Below the pieces are notes generated by a model, which made no database searches, was not told where the DNA came from, and saw nothing but the letters and a program-made list of their open reading frames with translations. Made by a program: the position numbers and the translations under genes. 63,616 nucleotides of DNA from Sphaerospermopsis aphanizomenoides BCCUSP55 (GTDB lineage Bacteria > Cyanobacteriota > Cyanobacteriia > Cyanobacteriales > Nostocaceae): assembly GCF_001586785.1 (NCBI RefSeq), contig NZ_LUFH02000021.1, positions 1 through 63,616 on the forward strand, given 5' to 3'. The first letter of the stretch is position 1. Each line of letters starts with the position of its first letter. Shown here one piece after another: positions 18,467-30,209 of the stretch.

Positions 18467-18595
18467 GTTACTGATGTCCGGATCAAAAAGCTACTATGTT
18501 GGCGATAATTGACAGAGCAAATAGTGATAGTTATTATCGTCTTACTTACATCTGTAATTAATCACACCTAGCCAGGAATTAGTCATTTAACCACA

Positions 18596-19576
18596 ATGAA
18601 TTCTGTTGCAGACACTCCCGAACCTCAACTGAATCCTGTAGATCAACCACCAGTAGTCCTAACTTCTGAGTTGCGAAAAGTCTATCGCACTGGTTTTTGG
18701 CTAAATCAAAAAGTTGTATCTCTCAAAAGCTGTTCTTTACAAGTTTACCCAGGACAAACCTTTGGTTTGCTAGGTCCCAATGGTGCGGGCAAAACTACCC
18801 TGTTAAAACTCTTACTAGGAATTATTCGACCTTCTTCCGGTAGGGGTTTATTATTGGGTAAGCCACTAGGCGATCGCTCAGTTAAGCAACGTATCGGTTA
18901 TCTACCAGAAAATCCCTATTTATACGACTATCTCACTGGCTGGGAATTTTTGGAATTAGCTGCTGGATTATTCCAAATTACCCACAAGCTACAACGTCAA
19001 CGCATTCCTCAGTTACTAGAATTAGTTGGTTTATCCCAAGCTGACGCTCGTAAAAAACAAATGCGGCGTTATTCTAAAGGTATGCTTCAGCGTGTTGGCA
19101 TGGCTCAAGCATTAATTAATGATCCTGATTTGGTATTTCTGGATGAACCCATGTCTGGACTAGATCCCTTGGGACGCTACCAAATGCGGGAAATTATTCT
19201 CTCACTCAAAGGTGCGGGAAAGACGATATTTTTCAATAGTCATGTTTTGAGTGAAGTAGAACAAATTTGCGATCGCGTGGCCATTCTGGCAAAAGGAGAA
19301 TTAATTTGCTCTGGTTCTCTCCATGAACTCTTAGGCACAGAAAATACATATCATGTTAAGGGTCATGGAGGTGATGCAGAACTTCTCAAAAAAAGAATAC
19401 CGGATCTAGAATTTGAACCGAATGGACATTGGCACGGTATATTACAAGACGATTACTATGATTTCCTTGCTAGTCTCAGGTTAATGGGAGGTGAAATCAT
19501 CACCATCAACTTAGCTCGTCAATCTTTAGAGGAGTTCTTTATCCAAAAGATCCAACAGCAAAATGATTCACAGTAA
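18596..19576 (+). CDS. ABC-2 type transporter ATP-binding protein
   Basis: The 326-residue protein has a complete ATPase core: Walker A GPNGAGKTT, Q-loop region IGYLPENPYLYD, signature YSKGMLQRVG, Walker B LVFLDEPMSGLD and the switch His in FFNSHVLSE. The C-terminal 80 residues resemble the accessory domain of ABC-2 ATPases that work with separate permeases. No permease gene is adjacent, so the partner and substrate are unknown. The gene stands alone between hisB and the polysaccharide export gene; an export role is possible but not shown. Confidence 0.9.
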   Translation: MNSVADTPEPQLNPVDQPPVVLTSELRKVYRTGFWLNQKVVSLKSCSLQVYPGQTFGLLGPNGAGKTTLLKLLLGIIRPSSGRGLLLGKPLGDRSVKQRIGYLPENPYLYDYLTGWEFLELAAGLFQITHKLQRQRIPQLLELVGLSQADARKKQMRRYSKGMLQRVGMAQALINDPDLVFLDEPMSGLDPLGRYQMREIILSLKGAGKTIFFNSHVLSEVEQICDRVAILAKGELICSGSLHELLGTENTYHVKGHGGDAELLKKRIPDLEFEPNGHWHGILQDDYYDFLASLRLMGGEIITINLARQSLEEFFIQKIQQQNDSQ

Positions 19577-19994
19577 GTATTTAGCACAGTTTTTTAGAGT
19601 TAAACTAGCAGCATAAAAATTATATTTCTGCTAATTGCCGTATCATATTGATACTTTATTAGAGTTAATTCAAAATGTCATGTTGATATTAATTTAGAGA
19701 ATAAGTGACAGCACCAGCTACTAGAACATAGGCAATATAAATCTAAATTTTGATTCTTAACTATTGACTATTGTCAGAAAACTTGCTCTAATCGTGAACA
19801 ATTAATTTATTTCACTGAGTTCAGCTTTAAATTAGCTTCACTAAAAATCCTGAATTCCTCATTAAATTAGATCCGGAAAATCAAGATTACTTACGAAAAT
19901 AACATTGTTGGGGAACTTGAATAATTAAGTATAGTCAACGTTAAAATGTTTAGACAATACTTTACAGATCCTAGTCTCACAGTCTCAGGTAAAT
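19577..19994 (+). other. Intergenic region upstream of the polysaccharide export gene
   Basis: An AT-rich stretch of 418 bp. I see no open frame, strong hairpin or tandem repeat. It should carry the promoter of the export gene that starts at 19995. Confidence 0.5.
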
Positions 19995-21425
19995 ATGCTT
20001 AATATACATTTGTGGAAAATTTTCACCCATTCAACTACAGCTGTAGTTCTATTAACTACTGTTAATATTGCTTTACCATCTGTCAGTCTAGCTCAGAAAC
20101 AAACAGTATCAAACACTTCAGGTATATCCACAGATTACTTATTAGGCGGAGGCGATCGCATTCGTGTCAATGTGTTTGAAGTACCCGAATATACAGGCGA
20201 ATACCAAGTTCCTCCTGGTGGCGCGATTAATCTACCTTTAATTGGTAGTATTTCCGTTCTGGGATTAACAACAGAACAAGCAGCAGATGAAATAGCTAGA
20301 AGATATGCTCGTTTTCTCAAACGTCCCCTGATTTCTGTGAATTTGTTATCATCACGTCCCATTAATGTTTTTGTAGCAGGAGAAGTTACAAGACCTGGTT
20401 CTTACACTCTTAACTTGGAAGGAAGTGGAGGAAACAATCCAGGTGTACAGTACCCAACAGTATTAGCGGCACTAACCACAGCCCAAGGAGTAACATTAGC
20501 AGCAGATGTAAGTAGAGTACAACTACGTCGTAAGATCGGACGTTCGGGTGAACAACTTATTAGTCTCAACTTAAAGGAAATCACCCAAACAGGAAGAATC
20601 CCCCTAGACATTACTTTACGGGATGGAGACACCATCGTTGTACCCACAGCCACAGACTTCAACGTTGCTGAAGCCCGGAATTTGTTCGCTGCTAACTATG
20701 CGGCTAGTCAAAGCGCACCGCGCACTGTGGCCATTACAGGTCAAGTTAACCGTCCTGGTTCTTATTTAGTGACACCAGGTTCTAGTGGTGGCGAGGGTGG
20801 AGCGCCAGGAACTGGCTTACCAACTGTGATGCGGGCAATTCAGTTAGCCGGAGGAATTACATCTCAAGCTGATGTTCGGAGTATTCAAATTCGCCGTCCT
20901 ACCAGAACTGGCTCAGAACAAACTTTAAATATTAATCTCTGGGAATTACTGCAAACTGGGGATCTGAATCAAGACGTGGTATTGCAAGATGGAGATACAA
21001 TAGCTGTTCCCACCGCCACCGATATTAACACAGCAGAAGCAACTCAATTAGCTACCACTACTTTATCACCTGCAAAAATTCAAGTCGGGGTAGTAGGAGA
21101 AGTTAAAAAACCTGGATTAACAGATTTACAGCCGAATAGCTCTCTAAATCAGGCTTTGTTGGCGGCTGGTGGCTTTAATGATGCTAGAGCTAGTAGCGGT
21201 GCTGTAGATTTGATTCGCCTCAATCCCAATGGTACTGTTACTAAGCGGGTAGTAAAAATAGATTTCTCCAAGGGAATTAACGAGGAAACCAATCCTATAC
21301 TACGCAACAATGATGTAGTCGTAGTTCAACGTTCTGGTATTGCTAAGACTAGCGATACAGTAGGTACTGTATCTGGTCCTTTAGGCACTATCTTGGGTAT
21401 TGTCAGGTTGTTTTTTGGATTCTAG
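19995..21425 (+). CDS. Polysaccharide biosynthesis/export protein (Wza-like, SLBB)
   Basis: The 476-residue protein starts with a signal peptide (hydrophobic segment about residues 13-32 ending near SLAQ). Next is the Poly_export domain (YLLGGGDRIRVNVFEVPEYTGEYQVPPGGAINLPLIGSI), then repeated SLBB units, recognisable by VFVAGEVTRPGSY, VAITGQVNRPGSY and VGVVGEVKKPGL. Relatives form the outer-membrane exit channel for exopolysaccharide or capsule. Unlike enterobacterial Wza there is no obvious lipobox cysteine. No Wzc or Wzx partner is adjacent. A good terminator follows at 21481. Confidence 0.9.
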   Translation: MLNIHLWKIFTHSTTAVVLLTTVNIALPSVSLAQKQTVSNTSGISTDYLLGGGDRIRVNVFEVPEYTGEYQVPPGGAINLPLIGSISVLGLTTEQAADEIARRYARFLKRPLISVNLLSSRPINVFVAGEVTRPGSYTLNLEGSGGNNPGVQYPTVLAALTTAQGVTLAADVSRVQLRRKIGRSGEQLISLNLKEITQTGRIPLDITLRDGDTIVVPTATDFNVAEARNLFAANYAASQSAPRTVAITGQVNRPGSYLVTPGSSGGEGGAPGTGLPTVMRAIQLAGGITSQADVRSIQIRRPTRTGSEQTLNINLWELLQTGDLNQDVVLQDGDTIAVPTATDINTAEATQLATTTLSPAKIQVGVVGEVKKPGLTDLQPNSSLNQALLAAGGFNDARASSGAVDLIRLNPNGTVTKRVVKIDFSKGINEETNPILRNNDVVVVQRSGIAKTSDTVGTVSGPLGTILGIVRLFFGF

Positions 21426-21480
21426 TTTACTGTTCACGCTTGAGGTCTTTTCCATTTTCCCAAAACATAATAATGTATTT

Positions 21481-21508
21481 AAGCCTGCATTAGCAGGCTT
21501 GACTTTTT
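21481..21508 (+). terminator. Terminator after the polysaccharide export gene
   Basis: Perfect 8-bp stem AAGCCTGC/GCAGGCTT with a four-base loop (ATTA), followed after GAC by TTTTTT. Confidence 0.8.
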
Positions 21509-21514
21509 TAGGGA

Positions 21515-21543
21515 TAAAAAAACTCTTGCTGTAAAGCAAGAGT
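21515..21543 (-). terminator. Terminator of the psbD-psbC operon
   Basis: A 9-bp perfect stem (ACTCTTGCT/AGCAAGAGT, four-base loop) lies 54 bp past the psbC stop. Read on the minus strand it is followed by TTTTTT, as expected of an intrinsic terminator. It sits almost back to back with the terminator of the convergent export gene. Confidence 0.8.
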
Positions 21544-21596
21544 CAAGAGTAAGAAGATTAATTGACTGTCAGTGATCAAAGAAATCTTAAAATCAC

Positions 21597-22982
21597 TTAG
21601 TCGAGATCGTTCATGAACATAACTGGTTCAGTTTCACGATTAATACCTTTCTCAAAACCACCAGCAGCAGCGCGAGCGCGACCAGAATGCCACAAGTGAC
21701 CAATGAGGAAGAAGAAACCTAACACAAAGTGAGAGGTTGCCAACCATGCACGGGGAGATACATAGTTGAAGGAGTTGATTTCGGTAGCCACACCACCTAC
21801 AGAGTTCAAAGAACCCAGAGGAGCATGAGTCATGTATTCAGCCGCACGACGAGCTTGCCAAGGCTGAATATCATTCTTGATTTTTTCTAGGTCAAGACCG
21901 TTAGGTCCACGCAGAGGCTCTAACCAAGGGCCACGGAAATCCCAGAAGCGCATGGTTTCACCACCGAAGATGATTTCACCGGTTGGAGAACGCATCAAGT
22001 ATTTACCAAGACCAGTAGGACCTTGAGCAGAACCAACGTTAGCACCTAAGCGTTGGTCACGAATCAAGAAGGTTAAAGCTTGTGCTTGAGAAGCTTCAGG
22101 ACCAGTAGGTCCAAAGAATTCACTGGGGTAAACGGTGTTGTTATACCAAACCATACAAGAAGCTATGAAGCCCATTAAGGACAAAGCGCCCAAGCTGTAG
22201 GAGAGGTAAGCTTCACCAGACCAGATGAAAGCACGACGCGCCCAAGCAAAAGGCTTGGTGAAGATGTGCCAAATACCACCGGAAATACAAATTAAAGCAA
22301 TCCAGATATGACCGCCGATAACATCTTCCATGTTATCTACACCAACAATCCAGCCTGCGCCACCAAAAGGAGATTTGATTAAATAACCGAAGATGACAGC
22401 AGGGTTGAGTGTGGGGTTAGTAATTACACGCACATCACCGCCACCAGGAGCCCAGGTGTCATATACACCACCGAAGAACATTGCCTTCAGCACTAATAGC
22501 AACGCACCGCATCCTAGGATGATCAGGTGGAAGCCAATGATGTTGGTCATTTTGTTCTTGTCTTTCCAGTCGTAACCGAAGAAAGAGGAATACTCTTCTA
22601 AGGTTTCTGGACCGCGGACGGCATGATAGATACCACCAAAACCCAGAACAGCGGAAGAAATTAGGTGCAGTACGCCTGCAACAAAGTAGGGAAAAGTATC
22701 AATTACTTCACCACCAGCAGCAACACCCCAACCGAGGGTAGCTAGGTGAGGTAGAAGAATTAAGCCCTGTTCGTACATGGGCTTTTCTGGGATAAAGTGA
22801 GCAACTTCAAATAAAGTCATTGCTCCAGCCCAGAAAACGATTAAACCAGCATGGGCAACGTGAGCGCCAAGTAGTTTACCGGATAGGTTAATTAAACGAG
22901 CGTTTCCAGACCACCAAGCAAAACCGCTTGATTCTTGGTCGCGTCCGCCGCCTATAACTGATCTATTAGAGAGCGTTACCAC
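21597..22982 (-). CDS. psbC: Photosystem II CP43 protein
   Basis: CP43 is the inner antenna subunit that binds chlorophyll a around the PSII core and contributes Glu and Arg residues to the Mn4CaO5 site. The sequence has six hydrophobic segments, the large lumenal loop with [20 protein letters not shown], and the usual [14 protein letters not shown] near the C-terminus. I chose the GTG at 22982 (V-V-T-L-S-N-R), giving 461 residues as in other cyanobacteria; an ATG nine codons upstream lies deep in psbD. It overlaps the end of psbD by 17 bp, the classical arrangement that couples the two genes. Confidence 0.97.
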   Translation of the reverse strand: MVTLSNRSVIGGGRDQESSGFAWWSGNARLINLSGKLLGAHVAHAGLIVFWAGAMTLFEVAHFIPEKPMYEQGLILLPHLATLGWGVAAGGEVIDTFPYFVAGVLHLISSAVLGFGGIYHAVRGPETLEEYSSFFGYDWKDKNKMTNIIGFHLIILGCGALLLVLKAMFFGGVYDTWAPGGGDVRVITNPTLNPAVIFGYLIKSPFGGAGWIVGVDNMEDVIGGHIWIALICISGGIWHIFTKPFAWARRAFIWSGEAYLSYSLGALSLMGFIASCMVWYNNTVYPSEFFGPTGPEASQAQALTFLIRDQRLGANVGSAQGPTGLGKYLMRSPTGEIIFGGETMRFWDFRGPWLEPLRGPNGLDLEKIKNDIQPWQARRAAEYMTHAPLGSLNSVGGVATEINSFNYVSPRAWLATSHFVLGFFFLIGHLWHSGRARAAAGGFEKGINRETEPVMFMNDLD

Positions 22983-24021
22983 GTGGTAATACTTCTTCAG
23001 GGAATACAAATTGTTCGTGGGGTTGGTCTTGAGGAGCCATCCAAGCGCGGATACCCTCGTTCAGCAAAATGTTTTTGGTATAGAATGTTTCAAACTCTGG
23101 GTCTTCTGCTGCCCGTAATTCTTGGGACACGAAGTCATAAGCCCGCAGGTTTAAAGCCAAGCCGACGATGCCAACGGCACTCATCCACAAGCCTGTGACT
23201 GGTACAAACAACATGAAGAAGTGTAACCAGCGTTTGTTGGAGAAAGCAATCCCGAAAATCTGTGACCAGAAGCGGTTTGCTGTCACCATTGAGTAGGTTT
23301 CTTCTGCTTGGGTGGGGTTGAAGGCGCGGAAGGTGTTGGATGCTTCGCCGTCTTCAAATAAAGTGTTTTCTACTGTTGCACCGTGAATCGCACACAGTAA
23401 TGCTCCACCGAGAATACCCGCTACTCCCATCATGTGGAAGGGGTTGAGTGTCCAGTTGTGGAATCCTTGCAGGAATAACAAGAATCTGAAGATTGCTGCT
23501 ACACCAAAGCTGGGTGCAAAGAACCAGCTTGATTGCCCCAAGGGGTACATCAGGAAGACGCTGACGAATACAGCGATTGGACCTGAGAATGCTAGAGCGT
23601 TGTATGGACGAATCCCTACTAGTCTGGCAATTTCAAATTGACGTAACATGAAGCCAATCAGTCCAAATGCTCCGTGTAGTGCTACGAATGGCCATAGACC
23701 ACCTAGTTGACACCACCGGGTAAAGTCACCTTGTGCTTCTGGTCCCCACAATAGCAACAGGGAATGTCCCATGCTGTCTGCTGGTGTGGATACTGCTACT
23801 GTCAGGAAGTTTGCTCCTTCTAGGTAGGAGGAGGCTAATCCGTGGGTGTACCAGGATGTGACGAAGGTTGTGCCGGTTAACCAACCGCCTAGTGCGAGGA
23901 AGGCGCAAGGGAATAATAATATTCCTGACCAACCTACGAATACGAAGCGATCGCGCTTTAACCAGTCGTCTAGTACGTCAAACCACCCTCTTGACGGGGC
24001 GCGTCCAACTGCGATGGTCAT
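22966..24021 (-). CDS. psbD: Photosystem II D2 protein
   Basis: D2 (351 residues) forms the PSII reaction centre heterodimer with D1 and carries the redox-active Tyr-D, QA site and non-haem iron ligands. The start [33 protein letters not shown], the segment [16 protein letters not shown], and the C-terminus [15 protein letters not shown] are diagnostic. The five transmembrane helices are in place. GGAG about 12 bases before the ATG is the likely ribosome binding site. It is the first gene of the psbD-psbC operon. Confidence 0.98.
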   Translation of the reverse strand: MTIAVGRAPSRGWFDVLDDWLKRDRFVFVGWSGILLFPCAFLALGGWLTGTTFVTSWYTHGLASSYLEGANFLTVAVSTPADSMGHSLLLLWGPEAQGDFTRWCQLGGLWPFVALHGAFGLIGFMLRQFEIARLVGIRPYNALAFSGPIAVFVSVFLMYPLGQSSWFFAPSFGVAAIFRFLLFLQGFHNWTLNPFHMMGVAGILGGALLCAIHGATVENTLFEDGEASNTFRAFNPTQAEETYSMVTANRFWSQIFGIAFSNKRWLHFFMLFVPVTGLWMSAVGIVGLALNLRAYDFVSQELRAAEDPEFETFYTKNILLNEGIRAWMAPQDQPHEQFVFPEEVLPRGNAL

Positions 24022-24368
24022 TAGAAAGAATCTCCAAATGTTTATAAGTACAGATTTTTATCTGTTTTTATAGATGGCTATGACATAACCGCCCATAAAC
24101 AGATATTTAACCAGATTGTCAATCTAGTTTACAATTTTTTACTGTCTCTAATCATAATAAGTGCAAATCTCTAATTTTTCCAGTGGTATTGGAGATAAAA
24201 TTTAATATTGGAGACAAAAAGCAGAGGTACACAGGTGCAGGGAGAAAAAATTTATTCTTTCTTTTTTCTACTGAACTCCTGATTTTGCCTATTCCCTATT
24301 CCCTATTCCCTATTCCCTTGACAACTGACGCTAGAATTGTTCCTACAGTGAAATGTGATGAATGTTAA
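24022..24368 (-). promoter_or_regulatory. psbD upstream region with short hairpin
   Basis: The region between divergent psbD and the UPF0367 gene is 347 bp. A small inverted repeat, ACAGAT/ATCTGT (24050-24065), lies about 30-45 bases before the psbD start codon and could form a 5' UTR stem affecting translation. A TATAAA-like word lies just upstream of it on the minus strand. At 24291-24317 is a CTATTCC tandem repeat. No promoter can be fixed with confidence. Confidence 0.4.
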
Positions 24369-24644
24369 ATGTTTACCATCGACTTAAGCATCAGAAATAC
24401 TGCTTTCCCGATTTCCGTACAACGTAAGTCTACTGAAGATGCAGAGGCTGTCTATCAGCTGATTTTGGCGGCCATGCGTTCTGGTAATCCTGATATTGTA
24501 GAACTCAAGTGCGAAGGCAAAACAGAGAAAAAAATTGCTGTCCGCGCTAGTGAAATTTCGGGAGTACAAATTGTGCAGAAAGATGGTGCAGCTACCAGCA
24601 GTGGTAAACCACCAGGCTTTGCTGCTTTTACTGCTGCTGAGTAA
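24369..24644 (+). CDS. UPF0367 family protein
   Basis: The 91-residue protein matches the cyanobacterial UPF0367 family across its length: MFTIDLSIRNTAFPISVQRK, AVYQLILAAMRSGNPDIVELKCE, and KIAVRASEISGVQIVQKDG, ending in a Gly/Ala/Pro-rich tail. It is soluble and has no visible catalytic motif. It begins 14 bp upstream of an ATPase gene of the energy-coupling type, and the two are probably cotranscribed. Function unknown. Confidence 0.9.
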   Translation: MFTIDLSIRNTAFPISVQRKSTEDAEAVYQLILAAMRSGNPDIVELKCEGKTEKKIAVRASEISGVQIVQKDGAATSSGKPPGFAAFTAAE

Positions 24645-24658
24645 CCAAAGGTGTAAAC

Positions 24659-25336
24659 ATGACAGCAGTAGGCATCGAAGTTAATAATTTAAACTTCTTT
24701 TGGCCTAATGGGGAGCAAGTCATCAAATCTTGCTCTCTCAAAGTCCCTAAAGGCGAATTTTGGATGCTTTTGGGTACTAATGGCAGTGGGAAATCAACTC
24801 TCCTAAGACTGATAGCAGGGCTATTGGCTCCCCAGTCTGGCGAAATTGGTATTTCACCTCCTGTGGGTTTTGTCTTCCAAAATCCTGACCATCAATTAGT
24901 TATGCCTACTGTTGGTGCTGATGTGGCTTTTGGATTGGTGGCTGAAAAATTGTCTCCAGCTATGGTGAAAGCTAGGGTTGAGGAAGCATTAGGGGCGGTT
25001 AATTTGCTGTCTTTGCAAAGACGACCTATTTATGCCCTTTCTGGTGGACAAAAACAGCGTGTGGCAATTGCTGGTGCGATCGCTCGTCACTGTGAAGTCT
25101 TATTATTGGATGAACCCACTGCTTTATTAGATCCCGATAGTCAACTAGACTTGGTGGCTGGTGTACGTCGTTTGGTTAAAAATCGGGGTATTACAGCTTT
25201 ATGGGTGACTCATCGCTTAGATGAGTTAAATTACTGTGATGGCGCGTTTTTATTAGAAAGAGGCTCTTTAGTCGATTGTGGTGAAGCGGAACGTCTTAAA
25301 CAGCGATTGATGGAACTGCACAGTCCTGAGTCCTGA
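24659..25336 (+). CDS. Energy-coupling-factor type ABC ATPase
   Basis: The 225-residue ATPase has Walker A GTNGSGKST, a Q-loop in FVFQNPDHQLVMPTVGADVAFGL (the words typical of cobalt/ECF ATPases), signature LSGGQKQRVAIAGAIA, Walker B VLLLDEPTALLD and switch VTHRLDEL. Relatives power uptake of vitamins or metal ions, and a plastid relative (ABCI11 type) is known. No T or S subunit gene is adjacent. The last residues, SPES, are encoded by a TCCTGAG tandem repeat that continues past the stop codon. It follows UPF0367 by 14 bp. Confidence 0.9.
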   Translation: MTAVGIEVNNLNFFWPNGEQVIKSCSLKVPKGEFWMLLGTNGSGKSTLLRLIAGLLAPQSGEIGISPPVGFVFQNPDHQLVMPTVGADVAFGLVAEKLSPAMVKARVEEALGAVNLLSLQRRPIYALSGGQKQRVAIAGAIARHCEVLLLDEPTALLDPDSQLDLVAGVRRLVKNRGITALWVTHRLDELNYCDGAFLLERGSLVDCGEAERLKQRLMELHSPES

Positions 25337-25398
25337 GTCCTGAGTACCGAGTTATGAGTGCTGATTGCTGACTGCTAATAGCTGATTGCTAATTAATG
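25323..25398. repeat. TCCTGAG and related tandem repeats
   Basis: Three copies of TCCTGAG overlap the end of the ECF ATPase gene, followed by degenerate CTGATTGCTGACTGC words to about 25398. No gene is seen from here to 25669. Confidence 0.75.
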
Positions 25399-25443
25399 AC
25401 CAGATACCAGAAAACTTTTTGTTGTTTAGGTATCTGGTTTTTT
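25399..25443 (+). terminator. Terminator downstream of the ECF ATPase gene
   Basis: ACCAGATACC (25399-25408) pairs with GGTATCTGGT (25429-25438) across a 20-base loop and runs into six T residues. Confidence 0.75.
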
Positions 25444-25669
25444 GGTATGGAATTTTGACAAGTAGGAAAAGTTTTTATTAATTCTCTAAGACTAAGACAG
25501 GGCTTATTTTTAGGGACTTTTGGCAATTTCTGACTTCTGTCTTGAGGTTTATTTTTGCTCACAGGAGACATTTTTTATTCTCTGTAACATAGTGTTACAG
25601 GTAATGCTTCAATTACTATGAGTTTTATGAATGATTTTTGTTAACTCTAGATAATTGTGATTCAAACCC

Positions 25670-26218
25670 ATGCCCCGTTCTATTATTCCATCCATTTTGT
25701 TAGTGGATGGCTACAACATTATAGGCGCTTGGTCTTGCTTGAAAAAAACTCGTGATGATGCCGGACTAGAGGCAGCACGTGGGGAATTAGTTGAAGCAAT
25801 GACGAACTACAGCGCGTTTCAAGGATATGAGACTCAAATTGTTTTTGATGCTCAATATCAAAACACCGCCAGCAATAGAGAAATGATTACAGAGTTTCTC
25901 TCAGTTCATTACACAGATTTTGGTCAAACCGCAGACACCTATATAGAAAAAGCCTGTGCTGGTTTGCGTCACCAAATCGCACAATGTTTAATTTCTCGCG
26001 TGATTGTGGCTACATCAGATCGAGCGCAGCAGTTGATGGTTCAGGGGTATGGTGCTGAATGGTTGTCAGCGCAGCAACTATGCGGTGAAGTTGAGTCTAC
26101 TACTTGTCGGATGCGTCACAGATATCAACCACGCAAACAATCTAAAAGCAGGTTTTTAGCTAATGCTATTGATGCTCAAGCTAGGCAGAAGTTAGCACAA
26201 CTGCGAATGGGATTGTAG
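25670..26218 (+). CDS. NYN domain (YacP/Rae1-like) ribonuclease
   Basis: The 182-residue protein opens with LLVDGYNIIGAW, the first acidic motif of the NYN/PIN-like fold, and has IVFDAQY and VATSDRAQQLMVQGYGAEWLS, matching the YacP (DUF901) family. The family includes Rae1, a ribosome-associated endoribonuclease of Bacillus, so an RNA cleavage role is likely. The C-terminal part is basic (RHRYQPRKQSKSR), suited to RNA binding. It stands alone, 180 bp before tRNA-Asn on the same strand. Confidence 0.85.
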   Translation: MPRSIIPSILLVDGYNIIGAWSCLKKTRDDAGLEAARGELVEAMTNYSAFQGYETQIVFDAQYQNTASNREMITEFLSVHYTDFGQTADTYIEKACAGLRHQIAQCLISRVIVATSDRAQQLMVQGYGAEWLSAQQLCGEVESTTCRMRHRYQPRKQSKSRFLANAIDAQARQKLAQLRMGL

Positions 26219-26398
26219 ATAAAAACATCCAGAAATTTCCGGATTCCTCTTATGGAATGGCTTTGCGCTGCCAAAAATTATCAAAAAATACATATTGCCG
26301 CAGCCAGCAAACCGGATAAACAACAAAATCAAAAAAATTTTCCCAAAGTAGTTGACAACCTCTGATTTTCGGTTTAATATAGTAATCGTTGTGAGCGT

Positions 26399-26470
<72 letters not shown>

Positions 26471-26488
26471 TTAAAAAAAATAGAGTAT

Positions 26489-26532
26489 AAAGCATGAAGC
26501 AAGAAAGCATAAATTTCAAACTTCATGCTTTT
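26489..26532 (+). terminator. Hairpin terminator after tRNA-Asn
   Basis: AAAGCATGAAG pairs with CTTCATGCTTT across a loop of about 21 bases and ends in a short T run, 19 bp past the tRNA. Confidence 0.65.
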
Positions 26533-26564
26533 GACTTTTAAAGTTACTAAACTTACTAAGTGAT

Positions 26565-26710
26565 TTGACATACTCTCTGCCCTAAAAGCGCGGGGATTCT
26601 GGTTTCAAACAACAGTTGCAGTTTCATACCGTCTGACACTATCTCGCCCAACAGACAATGCCCTGTCTGCTTCCACCATTTTATGAGAAAGCCGTCTCCG
26701 GACGGGGCTT
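26565..26710 (-). mobile_element. Solitary IS200/IS605 right end, omega-RNA-like unit
   Basis: Read on the minus strand, the unit starts with the hairpin CCGTCC/GACGG, continues through GGCATTGTCTGTTGGGCG and AACTGCAACTGTTGTTTG, and ends with TTTTAGGGCAGAGAGTATGTCA. It aligns base for base over most of its length with 38525-38670 on the plus strand. The terminal AGTATGTCA is typical of the right ends of cyanobacterial tnpB elements. In such elements this region encodes the 3' part of the omega RNA, with the guide taken from DNA just outside. No tnpB gene is attached here. Confidence 0.6.
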
Positions 26711-29014
<2,304 letters not shown>

Positions 29015-29365
29015 TACCTAGAAGCAATTAAGGCTTGATTTTGGGGAGGGTTATTGAAATAGTGCTGAGTAACGAGTAATGAGTAATGAGTGAGATCCCA
29101 GATGAGAACTCAGCACAAATGGGTCTAAAGCCCCTGAATTCATTTATGGAAGAAGGAACAAAGATTTATTATGCCTACGGCACGCTGCGCGAACGAGATG
29201 ATTGCACGAGAAATAATGCTTCCTTGTTTCAATCCCATAACTAAAGTTAGGGGATTACTCGGTACTCGATACTCGGTACTCCTGAATTCCACCCTTTCCC
29301 CAATTTATAAGGAGTGAAGATGCACACCCTTGAGGTTTTTAACCTTGAATGAAACAATTGTCAAT
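29015..29365. other. Gene-free stretch between nifH2 and the M56 protease gene
   Basis: The convergent interval holds heptamer-type repeats built on GAGTAATGAGTAATGAG (29063-29092) and CTCGGTACTCGATACTCGG (29258-29282). A GCACGCTGCGCGAACG dispersed repeat lies near 29180. No clear terminator for nifH2 is visible. Confidence 0.6.
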
Positions 29366-30205
29366 TCAAGTATGAAAAACTACTGTAATTAAGGGTAGAA
29401 AAGCAAATAAAAAGATATGCCAGGATTGTAATTGACGTTCTGAATTCGGTTCTGGTGGTGTTAATAAAGCATTTATTCTTTGTTCCAATCTATCAACTCC
29501 AGAAGAACCCAAAGCTGCACAGCAAACTTCAGATGTTAGAGGTTGACTACTCACCACTAACAATAAAGATTCCGCTAATATCAACGGATCGACTTGGGAT
29601 GCAGCATAACTGTCAGCCCGTAATTCCCGCAACATTAACAATTCTTGCCATAAAGGTTCTGTATTAGGCAACCAAGCGGTGCAAGAACGTACCCAACCGA
29701 GCCAAAAAAACCAGAATGTATCCCTATAGTGGTAATGTCCTTGTTCATGTGCAAACACGCTTTCTAGGTGGTCTGGAGAGAGAGTTTCTAGTAATCCTTG
29801 ACTAACTACCAGTTCTGGTTGCCAAAAACCCATTTGACCGGCAAATAAAGCCCCAGTTTGTAGGAGTCGGACTTGTTTACCAATGAGATTGATTTGTGGA
29901 CATTCACGGGCAGATTTTACTGATTTCCAACCTTGAAAAGCCAGTTTAATTCCCAAAATATTAAAAAAGCCTAGGAAAATTAAGGATAGCAAATAGCTAA
30001 AAGAACCAGTATACATTCCTCCCATTTTCCCTTGTGTACCCATGCAGACTACTGCTGTTGCTGTCATGAAAAGAAGTAGGGGGGGAAATAGGAATAAAAA
30101 AAGTGATTGCTGCCATCGTAAGTGCCAATTTCCTGTGGGTATATTGGCGAAATATCTTAAGCTGTAGGCAATGGTGACAGCAGTGAGAATCATGAGTATA
30201 TGCAT
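29366..30205 (-). CDS. M56 family membrane metallopeptidase (BlaR1/MecR1-like)
   Basis: The 279-residue protein has several membrane segments at the N-terminus (about residues 3-18, 33-53 and 70-92) and one at the C-terminus. The zinc protease motif is VFAHEQGHYHYRD (HExxH) near residue 150, followed by the downstream Glu in LRELRADSYA. This is the protease part of BlaR1-type sensors; the extracellular beta-lactam-binding domain is absent. The upstream BlaI-like repressor gene ends 4 bp before it, so it is probably the protease that inactivates that repressor on some signal. Confidence 0.88.
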   Translation of the reverse strand: MHILMILTAVTIAYSLRYFANIPTGNWHLRWQQSLFLFLFPPLLLFMTATAVVCMGTQGKMGGMYTGSFSYLLSLIFLGFFNILGIKLAFQGWKSVKSARECPQINLIGKQVRLLQTGALFAGQMGFWQPELVVSQGLLETLSPDHLESVFAHEQGHYHYRDTFWFFWLGWVRSCTAWLPNTEPLWQELLMLRELRADSYAASQVDPLILAESLLLVVSSQPLTSEVCCAALGSSGVDRLEQRINALLTPPEPNSERQLQSWHIFLFAFLPLITVVFHT

Positions 30206-30209
30206 AATT

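Noticed and set aside
24183-24368. 61-codon frame before UPF0367
   Set aside because: It runs through CTATTCC tandem repeats and ends just before the real gene; not coding.
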